Below are positions 36,269 through 44,765 of a stretch of 64,000 bases of DNA, piece after piece. Each line of letters opens with the position of its first letter. Positions within the stretch are counted from its first letter, which is position 1. The notes beneath the pieces are model-generated. The model had not been told where the DNA came from, did no database searches, and was given only the letters and a program-made list of their open reading frames with translations. Both the position numbers and the translations under genes were made by a program. Origin of the DNA: Eubacteriales Family XIII. Incertae Sedis bacterium (GTDB taxonomy: Bacteria; Bacillota; Clostridia; Peptostreptococcales; Anaerovoracaceae); the NCBI GenBank assembly GCA_031272365.1, contig JAISTX010000039.1:17536-81535 (forward strand). The letters run 5' to 3'.

Positions 36269-36289
36269 GACCCTACGACTCCTTTCTGT

Positions 36290-36526
36290 TCAAAAAACCT
36301 TTACGATCTCATTGGCCGCGTCCGCGCGCGCCTGGTCGATCCTGCCGCAGAGCGCGCGCGCCGATTCCGTATCGTGGTATACCTTCCAAAGCGCGTTCAA
36401 CGCGTAGCCCTGCCCCCCGTTTTCGATGAACGCCGCCTCGTGCGCCGCCGCGTACAAAAACTGCATCCGGAGCCGCTCGCAATCAGGCGCCCCCCGCACG
36501 TATTCCTGGAACTCAAACTTGCCCAT
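36290..36526 (-). CDS. Small conserved-looking protein of unknown function, co-transcribed with flavodoxin
   Basis: 78 residues, helical and charged, no signal peptide or membrane segment, a single Cys pair (DCER, LCGR). GGGAGG lies 7 nt before ATG 36526, which is preferred to an upstream in-frame ATG without that spacing. It is first in the flavodoxin operon and directly downstream of a perfect GTTAGCATATGCTAAC box. I do not recognise the family. Confidence 0.65.
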   Translation of the reverse strand: MGKFEFQEYVRGAPDCERLRMQFLYAAAHEAAFIENGGQGYALNALWKVYHDTESARALCGRIDQARADAANEIVKVF

Positions 36527-36558
36527 CTCAAAGCCTCCCTTATCACGCAAGACACGGT

Positions 36559-36598
36559 GTTAGCATATGCTAACCAATAACATATACCCTGCATTATA
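36559..36598. promoter_or_regulatory. Promoter region with perfect GTTAGCATATGCTAAC operator (flavodoxin operon)
   Basis: The perfect palindrome is at 36559-36574; a minus-strand TATAAT is at 36593-36598, about 18 bp upstream of it. This arrangement, operator just after the start site, resembles that of the AraC operon. Confidence 0.7.
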
Positions 36599-36626
36599 AA
36601 GGACACAGACGGCCCGCGCCGCCCGG

Positions 36627-36659
36627 TTCGGACAATTTTCTACCTCATTCGGACAATTT
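36627..36659. repeat. Short direct repeat after the response-regulator stop
   Basis: TTCGGACAATTT occurs at 36627-36638 and 36648-36659, 21 bp apart, the second overlapping the stop codon. The role is unclear; it is not a hairpin. Confidence 0.6.
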
Positions 36660-37368
36660 ATGCGTCGGGGTCCCGCAGCCGGTACCCCACGCCGATTTCC
36701 GTCGTGATGTACTCCGGGTCGGCGGGGTTCTTCTCGATCTTGCGGCGAATGTTGGCCATGTTCACGCGCAGGATCTGGTTGTCGCCCACCATGGCCGGCC
36801 CCCAGACCTCTTTGAGCAGGTAGTCGTACGTGAGCACGCGGCCGGCGTTGCGCGCGAGCAGCGCGAGAATCCGGTATTCGTTTTGCGTCAGATGGGCGGT
36901 TTCCCCGTCGACCAGCACCTTCCTCTTGTCAAGGTCAATGGCCAACCCGCCCGTCACAAGGCGGCCTGTCGACGAGGCGCCCTGATTGAAGCCCCTCTCG
37001 CGCGAATGCCGGATCGCGGTGCGGATGCGCGCCAAAAGCTCAGAGGATCCAAACGGTTTCGTGATATAGTCGTCCGCCCCCGCGTCCAGCGCTTCGACCT
37101 TGTCCTTTTCGTGCATCCTGGCGGACACCACCAAGATGGGGACGGCGGACCAGCCCCGCATCCTCTTCAGGACAGCGAGGCCATCCTCGTCGGGGAGGCC
37201 GAGGTCCAGCAGCACGAGGTCCGGCGCGCGCGACGTGACCATGGAGATGGCCTCCTTGCCCGTGCGCGCAGCGATCACCTCATATTCGTTCGCTTCGAGG
37301 ACAGTCGTGAGGAAGCGCAAGATGCTGTTCTCGTCGTCGACAACCAGAATCCGGGCCTTATGCGACAT
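36658..37368 (-). CDS. OmpR/KdpE-family response regulator
   Basis: 236 residues. Receiver domain with acidic pair DDEN, phosphoacceptor Asp in LVLLDLGLPDEDG (near residue 54) and Lys in DYITKPF. Winged-helix DNA-binding domain from about 135 (LTQNEYRILALLARNAGRVL). It is most like KdpE. It overlaps the 3' end of the histidine kinase gene by 11 bp. No kdpFABC potassium pump genes are in the window, so the target is unknown. Confidence 0.92.
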   Translation of the reverse strand: MSHKARILVVDDENSILRFLTTVLEANEYEVIAARTGKEAISMVTSRAPDLVLLDLGLPDEDGLAVLKRMRGWSAVPILVVSARMHEKDKVEALDAGADDYITKPFGSSELLARIRTAIRHSRERGFNQGASSTGRLVTGGLAIDLDKRKVLVDGETAHLTQNEYRILALLARNAGRVLTYDYLLKEVWGPAMVGDNQILRVNMANIRRKIEKNPADPEYITTEIGVGYRLRDPDA

Positions 37369-38431
37369 GCGACGCCCTCCCCTCCATCGGCAGCCAGAAG
37401 CGGAAGGCTACGCCCCCGGATTCCAGGTTTTCTGCCGTGATGGCGCCGCCGTGCGCCCGGATGATCGAGGCGCAGACGGACAGCCCAATCCCCATATTGC
37501 GCTTCCCGTCCATAGACGGGCGCTTCTCATCATGGACAAACAGCTTCCCCGCCTGGAAGCGCTTCAGCAGGACAGGGTCGATGTGCACGCCGTCGTTTTC
37601 CACGCGGAATTCCGCCCTGCCCCCCTCCACGAAAGCCGTGAGCGCCACATAGGTCAGCGTCTTCCCGTGGACGACTGCGTTCTCCATCAGGTTCAGCAGG
37701 ACCTGCTCGACCAACGTGGCGTCCATCGGGACGAACACAAGGCTGCCCGGGATGGTCACGCGCAGCTCCGTGCCCGGGAACCGCACCCGGAACTTCCGCG
37801 CCGCGCCCCCGACCACTTCCTCCAACGCCTCCGGCGTTTTCCGAAGCCGCGCCTCTCCCTGCATCCGCGTCACGGACAGCACGTTCTCCACCATGCCGAC
37901 CAGCCATTCGGAATTCTCCTTCACGTCCTGCAGCAGCGCCCGCCTTTGCCCCGGCGGCAGGCTGCCCTCATTTTCGAGGATGGCGGCGTCCCCGCCCGCG
38001 ATCGCCGTAAGGGGCGTCCGCAGATCATGCGAGACCGACCGCAGGAAATTTGCGTAGAGCTTTTCCCGCTCCGCTTCGGCGCGCAGCCGCTCCTGCTGCT
38101 TGATCTGAGACGTCAGCGCGCTCGTGATCACGGACACGACGAACATGGTGGCGAAGGTGACCGGGTAGCCGGCGATCGAGAAATTCAGCGCGAAGTAGGG
38201 GTAGGTAAAGGCGTAGTTGACACCGAAAACGGCAAGCACCGACGTGAGGATGCCGTAGAAATAGCCGCTGGTCAGGCGCGAGACCATCAGGACGCCCAAG
38301 ACGAAAATCAGGGGCACGTAGATGTCCGACCCGGACGCTTCGCGGAGGAGGGCGCAGATCGCCGAAGCGGCCGCGATGACCGCGACCGTGATCAGAGTGT
38401 CCTTCAGGTTGAAAGAGAAGAAGCTTTTCAT
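37358..38431 (-). CDS. Sensor histidine kinase, KdpD C-terminal-half type (DUF4118 membrane domain)
   Basis: 357 residues. Four membrane helices at about 10-110 (KdpD-like DUF4118 pattern, VPLIFVLGVLMVSRLTSGY), then H-box SVSHDLRTPL, N-box LLNLMENAVVHG and G-box MGIGLSVC. The N-terminal KdpD sensor and USP domains are absent, so it is about half the length of full KdpD. ATG 38431 lies 7 nt after the PH-like gene stop and has no ribosome binding site, so it probably relies on coupling. Confidence 0.9.
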   Translation of the reverse strand: MKSFFSFNLKDTLITVAVIAAASAICALLREASGSDIYVPLIFVLGVLMVSRLTSGYFYGILTSVLAVFGVNYAFTYPYFALNFSIAGYPVTFATMFVVSVITSALTSQIKQQERLRAEAEREKLYANFLRSVSHDLRTPLTAIAGGDAAILENEGSLPPGQRRALLQDVKENSEWLVGMVENVLSVTRMQGEARLRKTPEALEEVVGGAARKFRVRFPGTELRVTIPGSLVFVPMDATLVEQVLLNLMENAVVHGKTLTYVALTAFVEGGRAEFRVENDGVHIDPVLLKRFQAGKLFVHDEKRPSMDGKRNMGIGLSVCASIIRAHGGAITAENLESGGVAFRFWLPMEGRASHVA

Positions 38432-38438
38432 TTTTCGA

Positions 38439-39008
38439 TTATACAGCAGCGAAAACCTTGGCGCTATCCTCCTCCGTGAGGTTGTAGAAGACCAAGCCAA
38501 CCAGGCGGTCCTCCTTGTCCAGCTTCCCGTTCCCGGATATCCTCATCAGCTTCGAAGCGGGCGCGCCGTCCAGCGCGGAGCCCACAAGGATATGCTGGTT
38601 CCCCGGGAATGCAGCCAGCCTCTGCACCCTGTCAATCGATTCGATTGGCAGCGACCGCGTCTTGTCCGGCGTGTTGATATTTTTGTGGCAAATGAGGGCC
38701 CGGCGGTTGGTGACGGCATAGATCTGCCCGAGCACCTGCCTGTAGTCCCGTATCGGGTCGACGAAGATGAGCGCGGGTATCCCGACAGTGAAGAGGAACA
38801 CCGGCGGCTTCACCTCTATCCCGCGCACGCCGCAGACGACGAGGTAGCCGACCGTCAAAAAAAGCAATACGGCGATGGCGACGCCCCAAAAGACGAGCGT
38901 CCGCCTCCGGTTCGGACCGTCCAGCAGCTTGAACGGCTGCGACACCCCGGCCCACCGCAAGGCCTCCCCCTCCGCAAGTGCTTCATCCAACAGTTCCTTC
39001 ATTTTCAT
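38439..39008 (-). CDS. Membrane protein with bacterial PH-like domain
   Basis: 189 residues. Two helices (about 39-60 and 68-84) separated by a short loop, then a bPH-type domain with YAVTNRRALI and TRSLPIESIDRVQRL. Function unknown; such proteins are often envelope stress- or kinase-linked. It is the first gene of the operon with the KdpDE-like pair, which may point to a shared signalling role. Confidence 0.75.
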   Translation of the reverse strand: MKMKELLDEALAEGEALRWAGVSQPFKLLDGPNRRRTLVFWGVAIAVLLFLTVGYLVVCGVRGIEVKPPVFLFTVGIPALIFVDPIRDYRQVLGQIYAVTNRRALICHKNINTPDKTRSLPIESIDRVQRLAAFPGNQHILVGSALDGAPASKLMRISGNGKLDKEDRLVGLVFYNLTEEDSAKVFAAV

Positions 39009-39125
39009 AGGCTTTCCTTTCCAAGCCGCGCACCGGCTTCAACGACTGCATTATAGGCGGGGAAGCCGTAAAGATGCCGCTAAGATTGGCGTGGATGCCG
39101 TTAAGAAATGTTATATAATCGCCTT

Positions 39126-39671
39126 ATGCCGAATAATTATGAAAAAGCCTACCTCTCTTTGGTGCCCTGGCTCGACGGCGTGCCCGAGCCCGTGGAGCTG
39201 CAATTCCTCGGCCGCGGGTTCCGCGTGGGCGCGGGCGGCGTCGAGCAGCTTTCGGGCCCACCCGTGCACGTCAACGGCAAGTCGGTGCTCATCTGGTACG
39301 TCACGCAGTACGGCGGCGGCGAGAAGCCGTCCTATGATTTCCGCCCGATCAGCAGCTTTTCCTTCGGGATCTTCGCGGGGTCGGGCGTGAGCTGGCAGCA
39401 GAAGCAGCAGCCCCGTTTCGGCGGGCTGACGGCGGAGGGCTTCCGCCGCGAGGCAGAGCGCATCGGCGCGGCGCCCCTGCGCCCGGAGCGCTACGGGGAG
39501 AGCTGGCTGCTGCACGCCTTCCCGGAGCTGCCCGCCCTGCTCACCTTCACGGAGGCGGACGAGGAATTCCCCGCCGACGTGGACGTCAAATTCGGGGCGA
39601 ACGCCACGCGCGTCCTGCCCTTCGAAACGCTGGCGGTGCTCCAAAGCCTGATCGAAAGCGAGTTCCGCTGA
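39126..39671 (+). CDS. DUF3786-family cytoplasmic protein
   Basis: 181 residues matching the DUF3786 pattern (LIWYVTQYGGG, YDFRPISSF, VKFGANATRVLPFETLAVL). Function not established; the family is seen in anaerobes with cobamide/Fe-S metabolism. No ribosome binding site precedes ATG 39126, but TATAAT at 39114-39119 lies only 6 nt upstream, suggesting a leaderless transcript. It is divergent from the PH-like operon. Confidence 0.75.
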   Translation: MPNNYEKAYLSLVPWLDGVPEPVELQFLGRGFRVGAGGVEQLSGPPVHVNGKSVLIWYVTQYGGGEKPSYDFRPISSFSFGIFAGSGVSWQQKQQPRFGGLTAEGFRREAERIGAAPLRPERYGESWLLHAFPELPALLTFTEADEEFPADVDVKFGANATRVLPFETLAVLQSLIESEFR

Positions 39672-39733
39672 CGCCCACACAGGCAAACTGCAGATTCCCG
39701 TGAATGATCGCTCTCTATGGATCTACCGGCGTG

Positions 39734-40276
39734 TCACGGCTGCTTTTGGAATTCGACGGATTCGATATAGAGAACGCCACCTTCGTCAATCCGGAATGCC
39801 ATATCCTTTGCGTAAGCAGGGGTTTCAAGATGTATTGTGCTTCCATCAACAATAGAATACGTGCACGGCACTTCGACGCCGCCGATCAGGATCGTGTATT
39901 CGCTGTCGGAAATGAAGTTCCACTCCGTCCCCGTCGCAAAACTGTCTTCGGTGCCATACTCGCCCGAATTCGTGATGACATACGCTCCAAGCGGTATGCC
40001 GTTGCCCCCGCCGGAATCTACCGGGCTGCCCTCGGAGGGCATCTCTTCGTCGCTGTCGCTGGCAACGGCACCGGCGCTGCCGCTGTCACCGGCGCTGTCG
40101 CTGGCACCATCTTTGGCAGCTTCCTCGGCCGGCGCGATCATGCTCGAGCTCGAGCCGCCCGCAGCTTCAGCGGTGTCGCCATTGCCCGCAGAGCAAGCAG
40201 CAAGCGCAACAACCATCACGCCAGCAAGCAATGCCGCCAATACAACAATGAAATTGAAATCGTTCTTTTTTTCCAT
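39734..40276 (-). CDS. Small secreted lipoprotein of unknown function
   Basis: 180 residues. Signal peptide with lipobox VALAAC (Cys near residue 28), a Ser/Gly/Ala/Asp-rich linker (about 30-85), then a compact beta-rich domain (WNFISDSEYTILIGGVEVPC, then a YSIVDGSTIHLE segment). No known family recognised; the tail resembles small lipocalin-like lipoprotein domains. ATG 40276 follows AAGGGATATATT. Confidence 0.72.
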   Translation of the reverse strand: MEKKNDFNFIVVLAALLAGVMVVALAACSAGNGDTAEAAGGSSSSMIAPAEEAAKDGASDSAGDSGSAGAVASDSDEEMPSEGSPVDSGGGNGIPLGAYVITNSGEYGTEDSFATGTEWNFISDSEYTILIGGVEVPCTYSIVDGSTIHLETPAYAKDMAFRIDEGGVLYIESVEFQKQP

Positions 40277-40461
40277 AATATATCCCTTGTACAAATTGCC
40301 TTATGTGTATATACAGCCATTTTACCACGGTTCTTCAGCCAAACTACTGACGGGTTTCAGGAGAACTACAGATGTGTCCGCTATGCTTTCCCCATGGACA
40401 AGACCCGGGCGCAAATCAGAAGGGGATGGAAGCAGCGCCGGCGCGCGGCGGTACGGGCTTC

Positions 40462-40740
40462 GAACAGACGGCGCAGTTCCGGTGGCTCTCGGCGCACTGC
40501 CAGAAGTACGGCTTCATCCTGCGCTACCCGGAGGGCAAGGACGCTGGTTTCTTCTGGAGCAACACCGTCTACAACCTCGTCATCTTTGTACCCTTTTTGG
40601 TGTACACTTTCCAATTGGTGCCGGGCCGCCAGACGTTCCTCGCGAAGTTCGCGCCGGGCATCGGCGTCAACGCCGTCCTCGAAAAATTATTGCCGAAGGC
40701 CGTCGGTGGTCTGGCCCTGGCGTCGACTGCGGTCAGCAGG
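40462..40740 (+). pseudogene. Fused remnant of vanY-like D,D-carboxypeptidase and vanZ-like membrane protein
   Basis: One frame first reads FEQTAQFRWLSAHCQKYGFI, then LRYPEGK, the C-terminal signature of VanY-type peptidases. It then jumps without a stop to NTVYNLVIFVPFLVYTF, a VanZ-like segment. Both lack most of their domains and the frame is cut off by the end of the convergent MFS gene. I interpret it as an internal deletion scar. Confidence 0.6.
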
Positions 40741-41884
40741 CCCTCCTTGCGGCGAGCCCGTGGAGCAGCAGGTAGATCATGAGCGCGGCCGCGCATACGA
40801 CGGCTTCGGCCAGGTAGGCGCCGCTGAAACCCCGCGCCGTCACGACGAGGCCGACGAGGAACGGCCCCAGGCCCATGCCCGTGTCCGAAAACATGAAATA
40901 TGTCGACGTCGCCAGGGCGACGCGCTCGGGCGGCGCGGCCTTGACGGCGACCGCCTGCCCCATGTTCAGGACGTTCCCGTAGCCGAGCGCCATCAGCAGC
41001 GCCGTCAGCAGGAACAGCGGCCACGTGCCGGAAAACGCCAGCACGACGAGCGAGGCAGCGAAGAACACGATCGTCGGCACCATGACGGCGTTGTCGCCCC
41101 GCCGGTCGAGCAGCTTTCCGGCAAGCGGGCGGAACGCGAGGATGAACGCCGCGTAGACGATGAAGAACACGGGCGCCGCCGCCGAGAGCCCGCGCGTCTC
41201 CGTGTAGGATTCCAGGAAGGTCGTCACGCCGGTGTAGCACAGGCTGCAGAGGAGGATGACGAAGGCGAGCGGGAGCGCGGATTTTTCAATAATATGGTTC
41301 GACGGCCGCCGCTGCGCCTCCGCCACGATGCGCAGAAGGAGCGCGAGCGCGAAGCCGACGGCCGCCAGGCCGGTGCAGAAGACGAAGAGCGCCGTGTACG
41401 AAAACGCCCGGCTGACCGTCATCCCGACGAAGGGGCCGAGCGCCGTCGCGATCACGAAGTTTAGGGAGAAGAAGCCGATCCCCTCCCCGAGGCGCGCCTT
41501 CGGGATGTAGGACACCACGATCGTGGACAGTGCGCTGTGCACCACGCCGAAGGCAAACCCGTGCACCGTCCGTAGCGCCAGGAACGCCGCGAGCGGCATG
41601 GGCACGAGGTAGAGCGCGCTGAGCAGGATGAACAGCCCGTTCGCGGAGAGCAGCAGCCTCTTCCTCCCGATGCGCTCGAGCGTCCTGCCGCAAAACATGC
41701 GCCCGATCACGGAGCCGATCACGAAGATGCTCGCGGTCAGGCCCGACAGGCTCGCGCCCGCGTCGTACACGCGCTGCGCGTAGAGCGCGAGCGTCGTCAT
41801 TGTGATGTAGAAGACGAGCGCCGAGAAGAGGCCCGACAACGTCGCCATCACGAAATTCCGCGTCCACAATTTTTCCGTCGCCAT
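40733..41884 (-). CDS. Major facilitator superfamily transporter (drug/metabolite efflux type)
   Basis: 383 residues, about 12 hydrophobic helices. The MFS loop 2-3 motif is visible as GRMFCGRTLERIGRKRLLL, with its half-repeat FRPLAGKLLDRRGDN. Substrate not predictable. Start ATG 41884 has AAGGAGATTG upstream; an earlier in-frame ATG lies inside the operator. The gene has its own promoter with a large inverted-repeat operator (41924-41969), as expected for an inducible efflux pump. Confidence 0.9.
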   Translation of the reverse strand: MATEKLWTRNFVMATLSGLFSALVFYITMTTLALYAQRVYDAGASLSGLTASIFVIGSVIGRMFCGRTLERIGRKRLLLSANGLFILLSALYLVPMPLAAFLALRTVHGFAFGVVHSALSTIVVSYIPKARLGEGIGFFSLNFVIATALGPFVGMTVSRAFSYTALFVFCTGLAAVGFALALLLRIVAEAQRRPSNHIIEKSALPLAFVILLCSLCYTGVTTFLESYTETRGLSAAAPVFFIVYAAFILAFRPLAGKLLDRRGDNAVMVPTIVFFAASLVVLAFSGTWPLFLLTALLMALGYGNVLNMGQAVAVKAAPPERVALATSTYFMFSDTGMGLGPFLVGLVVTARGFSGAYLAEAVVCAAALMIYLLLHGLAARRAC

Positions 41885-41923
41885 AGATACAATCTCCTTC
41901 GCCAATGCAATCGCGTATACAGA

Positions 41924-41969
41924 AACGCGTTGCGTTTTCAACTGGTCTTACGTGAAAACACAACGCGTT
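41924..41969. promoter_or_regulatory. Large inverted-repeat operator of the MFS gene
   Basis: AACGCGTTGCGTTTTCA (41924-41940) and its near-perfect reverse complement (41953-41969, 16 of 17) are separated by 12 bp. Each arm also contains the self-palindrome AACGCGTT. It lies between the promoter and the gene, suggesting a roadblock repressor of TetR/MarR type, encoded elsewhere. Confidence 0.75.
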
Positions 41970-41978
41970 GCGGATGGA

Positions 41979-42007
41979 ATTGTATCACAAATTCAGTTTT
42001 TTTGCAA
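41979..42007 (-). promoter_or_regulatory. Sigma-A-type promoter of the MFS gene
   Basis: TTGCAA (42002-42007) and TACAAT (41979-41984) with a 17-bp spacer on the minus strand, immediately upstream of the inverted-repeat operator. Confidence 0.65.
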
Positions 42008-42013
42008 AATCAC

Positions 42014-44626
42014 CTACCTTCTGAGCAGCGCCGCCAGGTTTTTCAGCAAGTTCTTCAGGGTGTTGACCAGGTTTTGGAACGGGTTCGGGGCCGGGGCCGG
42101 CTTCACCACCTCGCTGGGCTCTTTCACCGTGACGGACACGTCGAACGTCTTCTTCTCCTCCTTGTAATAGGCATGGGCCATCTCCCCGTAATTCCCGAGC
42201 TCGAAGGTGCCCGTCCAGGCGTCGACCTCTATGGTCGCCTTGTAGGTGCCCGGCTCGAGCCCGGCCTTCGGGGAGACGCCGAACGAGAGCGTCCCGCCAG
42301 GGCCGTCCAAAGAACCCGAGGTCAGCTGCTTCCCGTTCTCCAGGTGCGTGCCGCTCGTCGCGTCCGGGAGCGCCGAACCGTCCGCCGCGGTGACCTCGAA
42401 CGCATCGGGGTCAGCCCCGCTGATGCTGCCGTTCAAATAAAAATAATACATATTGCCTTCGTTGGTGAGCGTGACGACCTTGCTCGGCACCACGCCCTCG
42501 ACCTCGCCGAAGTCAAGCGCCTCCGTCTGATCGATGCGCAGATCCCACTCGGGGTACTCGACGGAGATCACGAGCGCCTTGTAGGTCTTCGGGCTGTAGC
42601 GCGCGCTGTCCTCCGGGTAGATCGTGTAGGAGAAGGTCTCCTCCGTGCCGGCCTTGCCGATGACGGTGTCGCCGTCCTGATCCCATTCGATCCTATCAAT
42701 GTCGCCGGGGATGTACGGCGGGGGCAGCTCGACCTCGCTGAGCTTCGAGCCCTCGTAGGCCCGCACGTCGGAGCCCCAGTACGGGAAGTCGTACGGGAAC
42801 TCCGTTTTCCCCACGGAGAAGGAAATCTTGCATTCCTCCGTGACGACGTCATAGCCGAACCCGTCGATGCCGTAGTTTTGGAGCGGCGTCCGGAGATAGA
42901 TCCAGCTCACCTCCGCGGTCGCCTCATAGTCGCCCGCCGCGAGGTTGGCCTTCGGCGTGATCATGTACGAGCAATACTGCCGCCCCTGCAGATAATCCGT
43001 GAGCTGCCCGTAGCCGTCCCCAAGCTCCTTGATGCGGAAATTCACGTTTGTGTACATCGCCCTTCCGTTCAGGTACGTCGCCTTGAACGCGGAGGCGTCC
43101 TCCCCGGTGAGGCGCACGCTCACGTAGTCCATCTCCGCCGTGCCGTTATTGTAGACGGAGAAGACGCTCCCGACCAGGTTGCCGTACCCGACGTTTTGCG
43201 GCTTGAAGGTGTAGGACTTCTCCGGTTCAAAGAAGTAGTCCCGGACCGGTTTCGCGAGGACCTTGACGTCCACCGTGTACTGCTTCGGGTTGTAGACGCT
43301 GGACTCCTTGAAGTACACCGTGTAGGTGAACTGGCCTGTTGTGCCGGCCGCCCCGACGGACGTGTCCAGCGGGTCGTCCCACTCGATGTGGTCCGCCGGC
43401 GAGTCCTCCTCGGAGTCGTCGAGTTCCATGTACAGCGGCGGCAGCGGCGCGTCCTTCAGCGTCGACCCCTCGTAGACCTCGATGGCCGCCCCCCACCAAT
43501 ACCCGTCGTCGGGGAAGTCAATCTTGTCGATCGGCCCGATCAGCGGCTCCACGACGAAGGTGAGCGCGACGGAATCCTGGTGCGTGTCGTAGCCCATGCC
43601 GACGGCGCCGTAGTTGTTGAGGATCGCCGTGTAGCTGACCCAGGCGACTTCCACCTCTACGTTGTAGGCGCCGGCGGCGAGGCCCGTCTTCGGCGTCACG
43701 TCGAAGGGGGCGACATTGAAATACGGGAGCAAGGGGCTCGTCGTGCCATCCAGCGAATCCATCAGCACGCCGTAGCCCTCCCCGAACAGGGACTTCGACC
43801 AGCTGTCCTGCTCGTCGAGGGCGGACCCGTCCGGTTTTGTTATTGTAAATAAATCGGCGTCCTTGCCGCTCAGGCGCAGCTGCAGCCTCGTCATGGGCTG
43901 GTTGCCCGTATTCGTGATGTCCACTTCGAAGGGCGGCGCCTCCTCGTAGCCCTCCTTCGCAATCCACTTCTCGCCGCCGTTCGACGCGTCGATTTCGTGG
44001 CTGTAGTCCGGGTAGGGCTTGACGGTGATCTCGACCTCGTAGGTCTTCGGGGCGTAGTACACCCCGCCGACCACCTGCGGGTACTCATCCCCGAAACTGA
44101 TGGTGTACGAGAATTTGTTGATGGTGCCGGGATCGCCGACCGGCGTGTCGAGCGGGTCGTCCCATTCGACGCTGACGGCTTCCGACGGCGTGTTGTAGTC
44201 GAGGTACAGCGGCGGCAGCGGCGCGTCCTTCAGCGTCGCGCCCTCGTAGACCTCGATCGGCGCGCCCCACCACTTCCCCTCATACGGGTATTCGATGAGC
44301 GTGTACGTGTCGCCGCCCGTGTCGTCCTGCTCCGGATCCGCGATGACGACGCCCGGCAATGGCTCGTCTGCATCCGGCTCCGGGTCAGCGATGACGACAG
44401 TCGGCAGCGGCTCGTCCGGCGCCGGCTCCGGGTCGGCGATGACGACGCCTGTCTGCGGCTCGTCCGCCGGCGGATCCGGGTCGACGATGACCACCGCCGA
44501 CTGCCCGTCGGCCACGCCGCCGTAAGCGACGGCAAGGCCCCCCATAGAAACAACGAGGCTCAGCGTCACCAGCAGCGCAATGCACCGCGCAAGCGACCCG
44601 AGCCGGACCCCATAATGCTTCTTCAT
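42014..44626 (-). CDS. Large secreted protein with three tandem beta-rich repeats and Pro/Asp-rich N-terminal repeats
   Basis: 870 residues. Signal peptide 1-35 (ALLVTLSLVVSMGGLAVAYG). Four copies of a 15-16-residue unit of the form VVIADPEPxxDEPLP follow. Three ~235-residue repeats come next, each opening with WWGAxIEVYEG or its variant YWGSDVRAYEG and LPPxY, then a WD-containing strand (VEWDDPLDT, IEWDQDGDT), a YSPKTY/YNPKQY strand, and an Ig-like tail. The C-terminus is a short basic amphipathic helix, not an LPxTG signal. Family unknown; the layout suggests an adhesin or S-layer-associated protein. Start ATG 44626 has GGAGGGAGAG upstream. Confidence 0.78.
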   Translation of the reverse strand: MKKHYGVRLGSLARCIALLVTLSLVVSMGGLAVAYGGVADGQSAVVIVDPDPPADEPQTGVVIADPEPAPDEPLPTVVIADPEPDADEPLPGVVIADPEQDDTGGDTYTLIEYPYEGKWWGAPIEVYEGATLKDAPLPPLYLDYNTPSEAVSVEWDDPLDTPVGDPGTINKFSYTISFGDEYPQVVGGVYYAPKTYEVEITVKPYPDYSHEIDASNGGEKWIAKEGYEEAPPFEVDITNTGNQPMTRLQLRLSGKDADLFTITKPDGSALDEQDSWSKSLFGEGYGVLMDSLDGTTSPLLPYFNVAPFDVTPKTGLAAGAYNVEVEVAWVSYTAILNNYGAVGMGYDTHQDSVALTFVVEPLIGPIDKIDFPDDGYWWGAAIEVYEGSTLKDAPLPPLYMELDDSEEDSPADHIEWDDPLDTSVGAAGTTGQFTYTVYFKESSVYNPKQYTVDVKVLAKPVRDYFFEPEKSYTFKPQNVGYGNLVGSVFSVYNNGTAEMDYVSVRLTGEDASAFKATYLNGRAMYTNVNFRIKELGDGYGQLTDYLQGRQYCSYMITPKANLAAGDYEATAEVSWIYLRTPLQNYGIDGFGYDVVTEECKISFSVGKTEFPYDFPYWGSDVRAYEGSKLSEVELPPPYIPGDIDRIEWDQDGDTVIGKAGTEETFSYTIYPEDSARYSPKTYKALVISVEYPEWDLRIDQTEALDFGEVEGVVPSKVVTLTNEGNMYYFYLNGSISGADPDAFEVTAADGSALPDATSGTHLENGKQLTSGSLDGPGGTLSFGVSPKAGLEPGTYKATIEVDAWTGTFELGNYGEMAHAYYKEEKKTFDVSVTVKEPSEVVKPAPAPNPFQNLVNTLKNLLKNLAALLRR
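44337..44510. repeat. Short tandem coding repeat (about 57 bp per unit)
   Basis: DNA encoding the four VVIADPEP-type units repeats with period about 57 bp (GCGATGACGAC at successive copies). It could expand or contract and so vary surface length. Confidence 0.65.
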
Positions 44627-44765
44627 TTGTTTTCTCTCCCTCCGACAATGAAATTTGGAACAACTACTAGCGACCCCATCACACCCGCATACAAAAACAG
44701 TATATGAGGAAGAGGAACGTTTCCGCCAAAAAAGACGCATTTCTTTATATATTTTTTTTCATGCT

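Noticed and set aside
36658..38431. Complete kdp potassium system
   Set aside because: Only the regulator and a half-length kinase are present; no kdpFABC genes.
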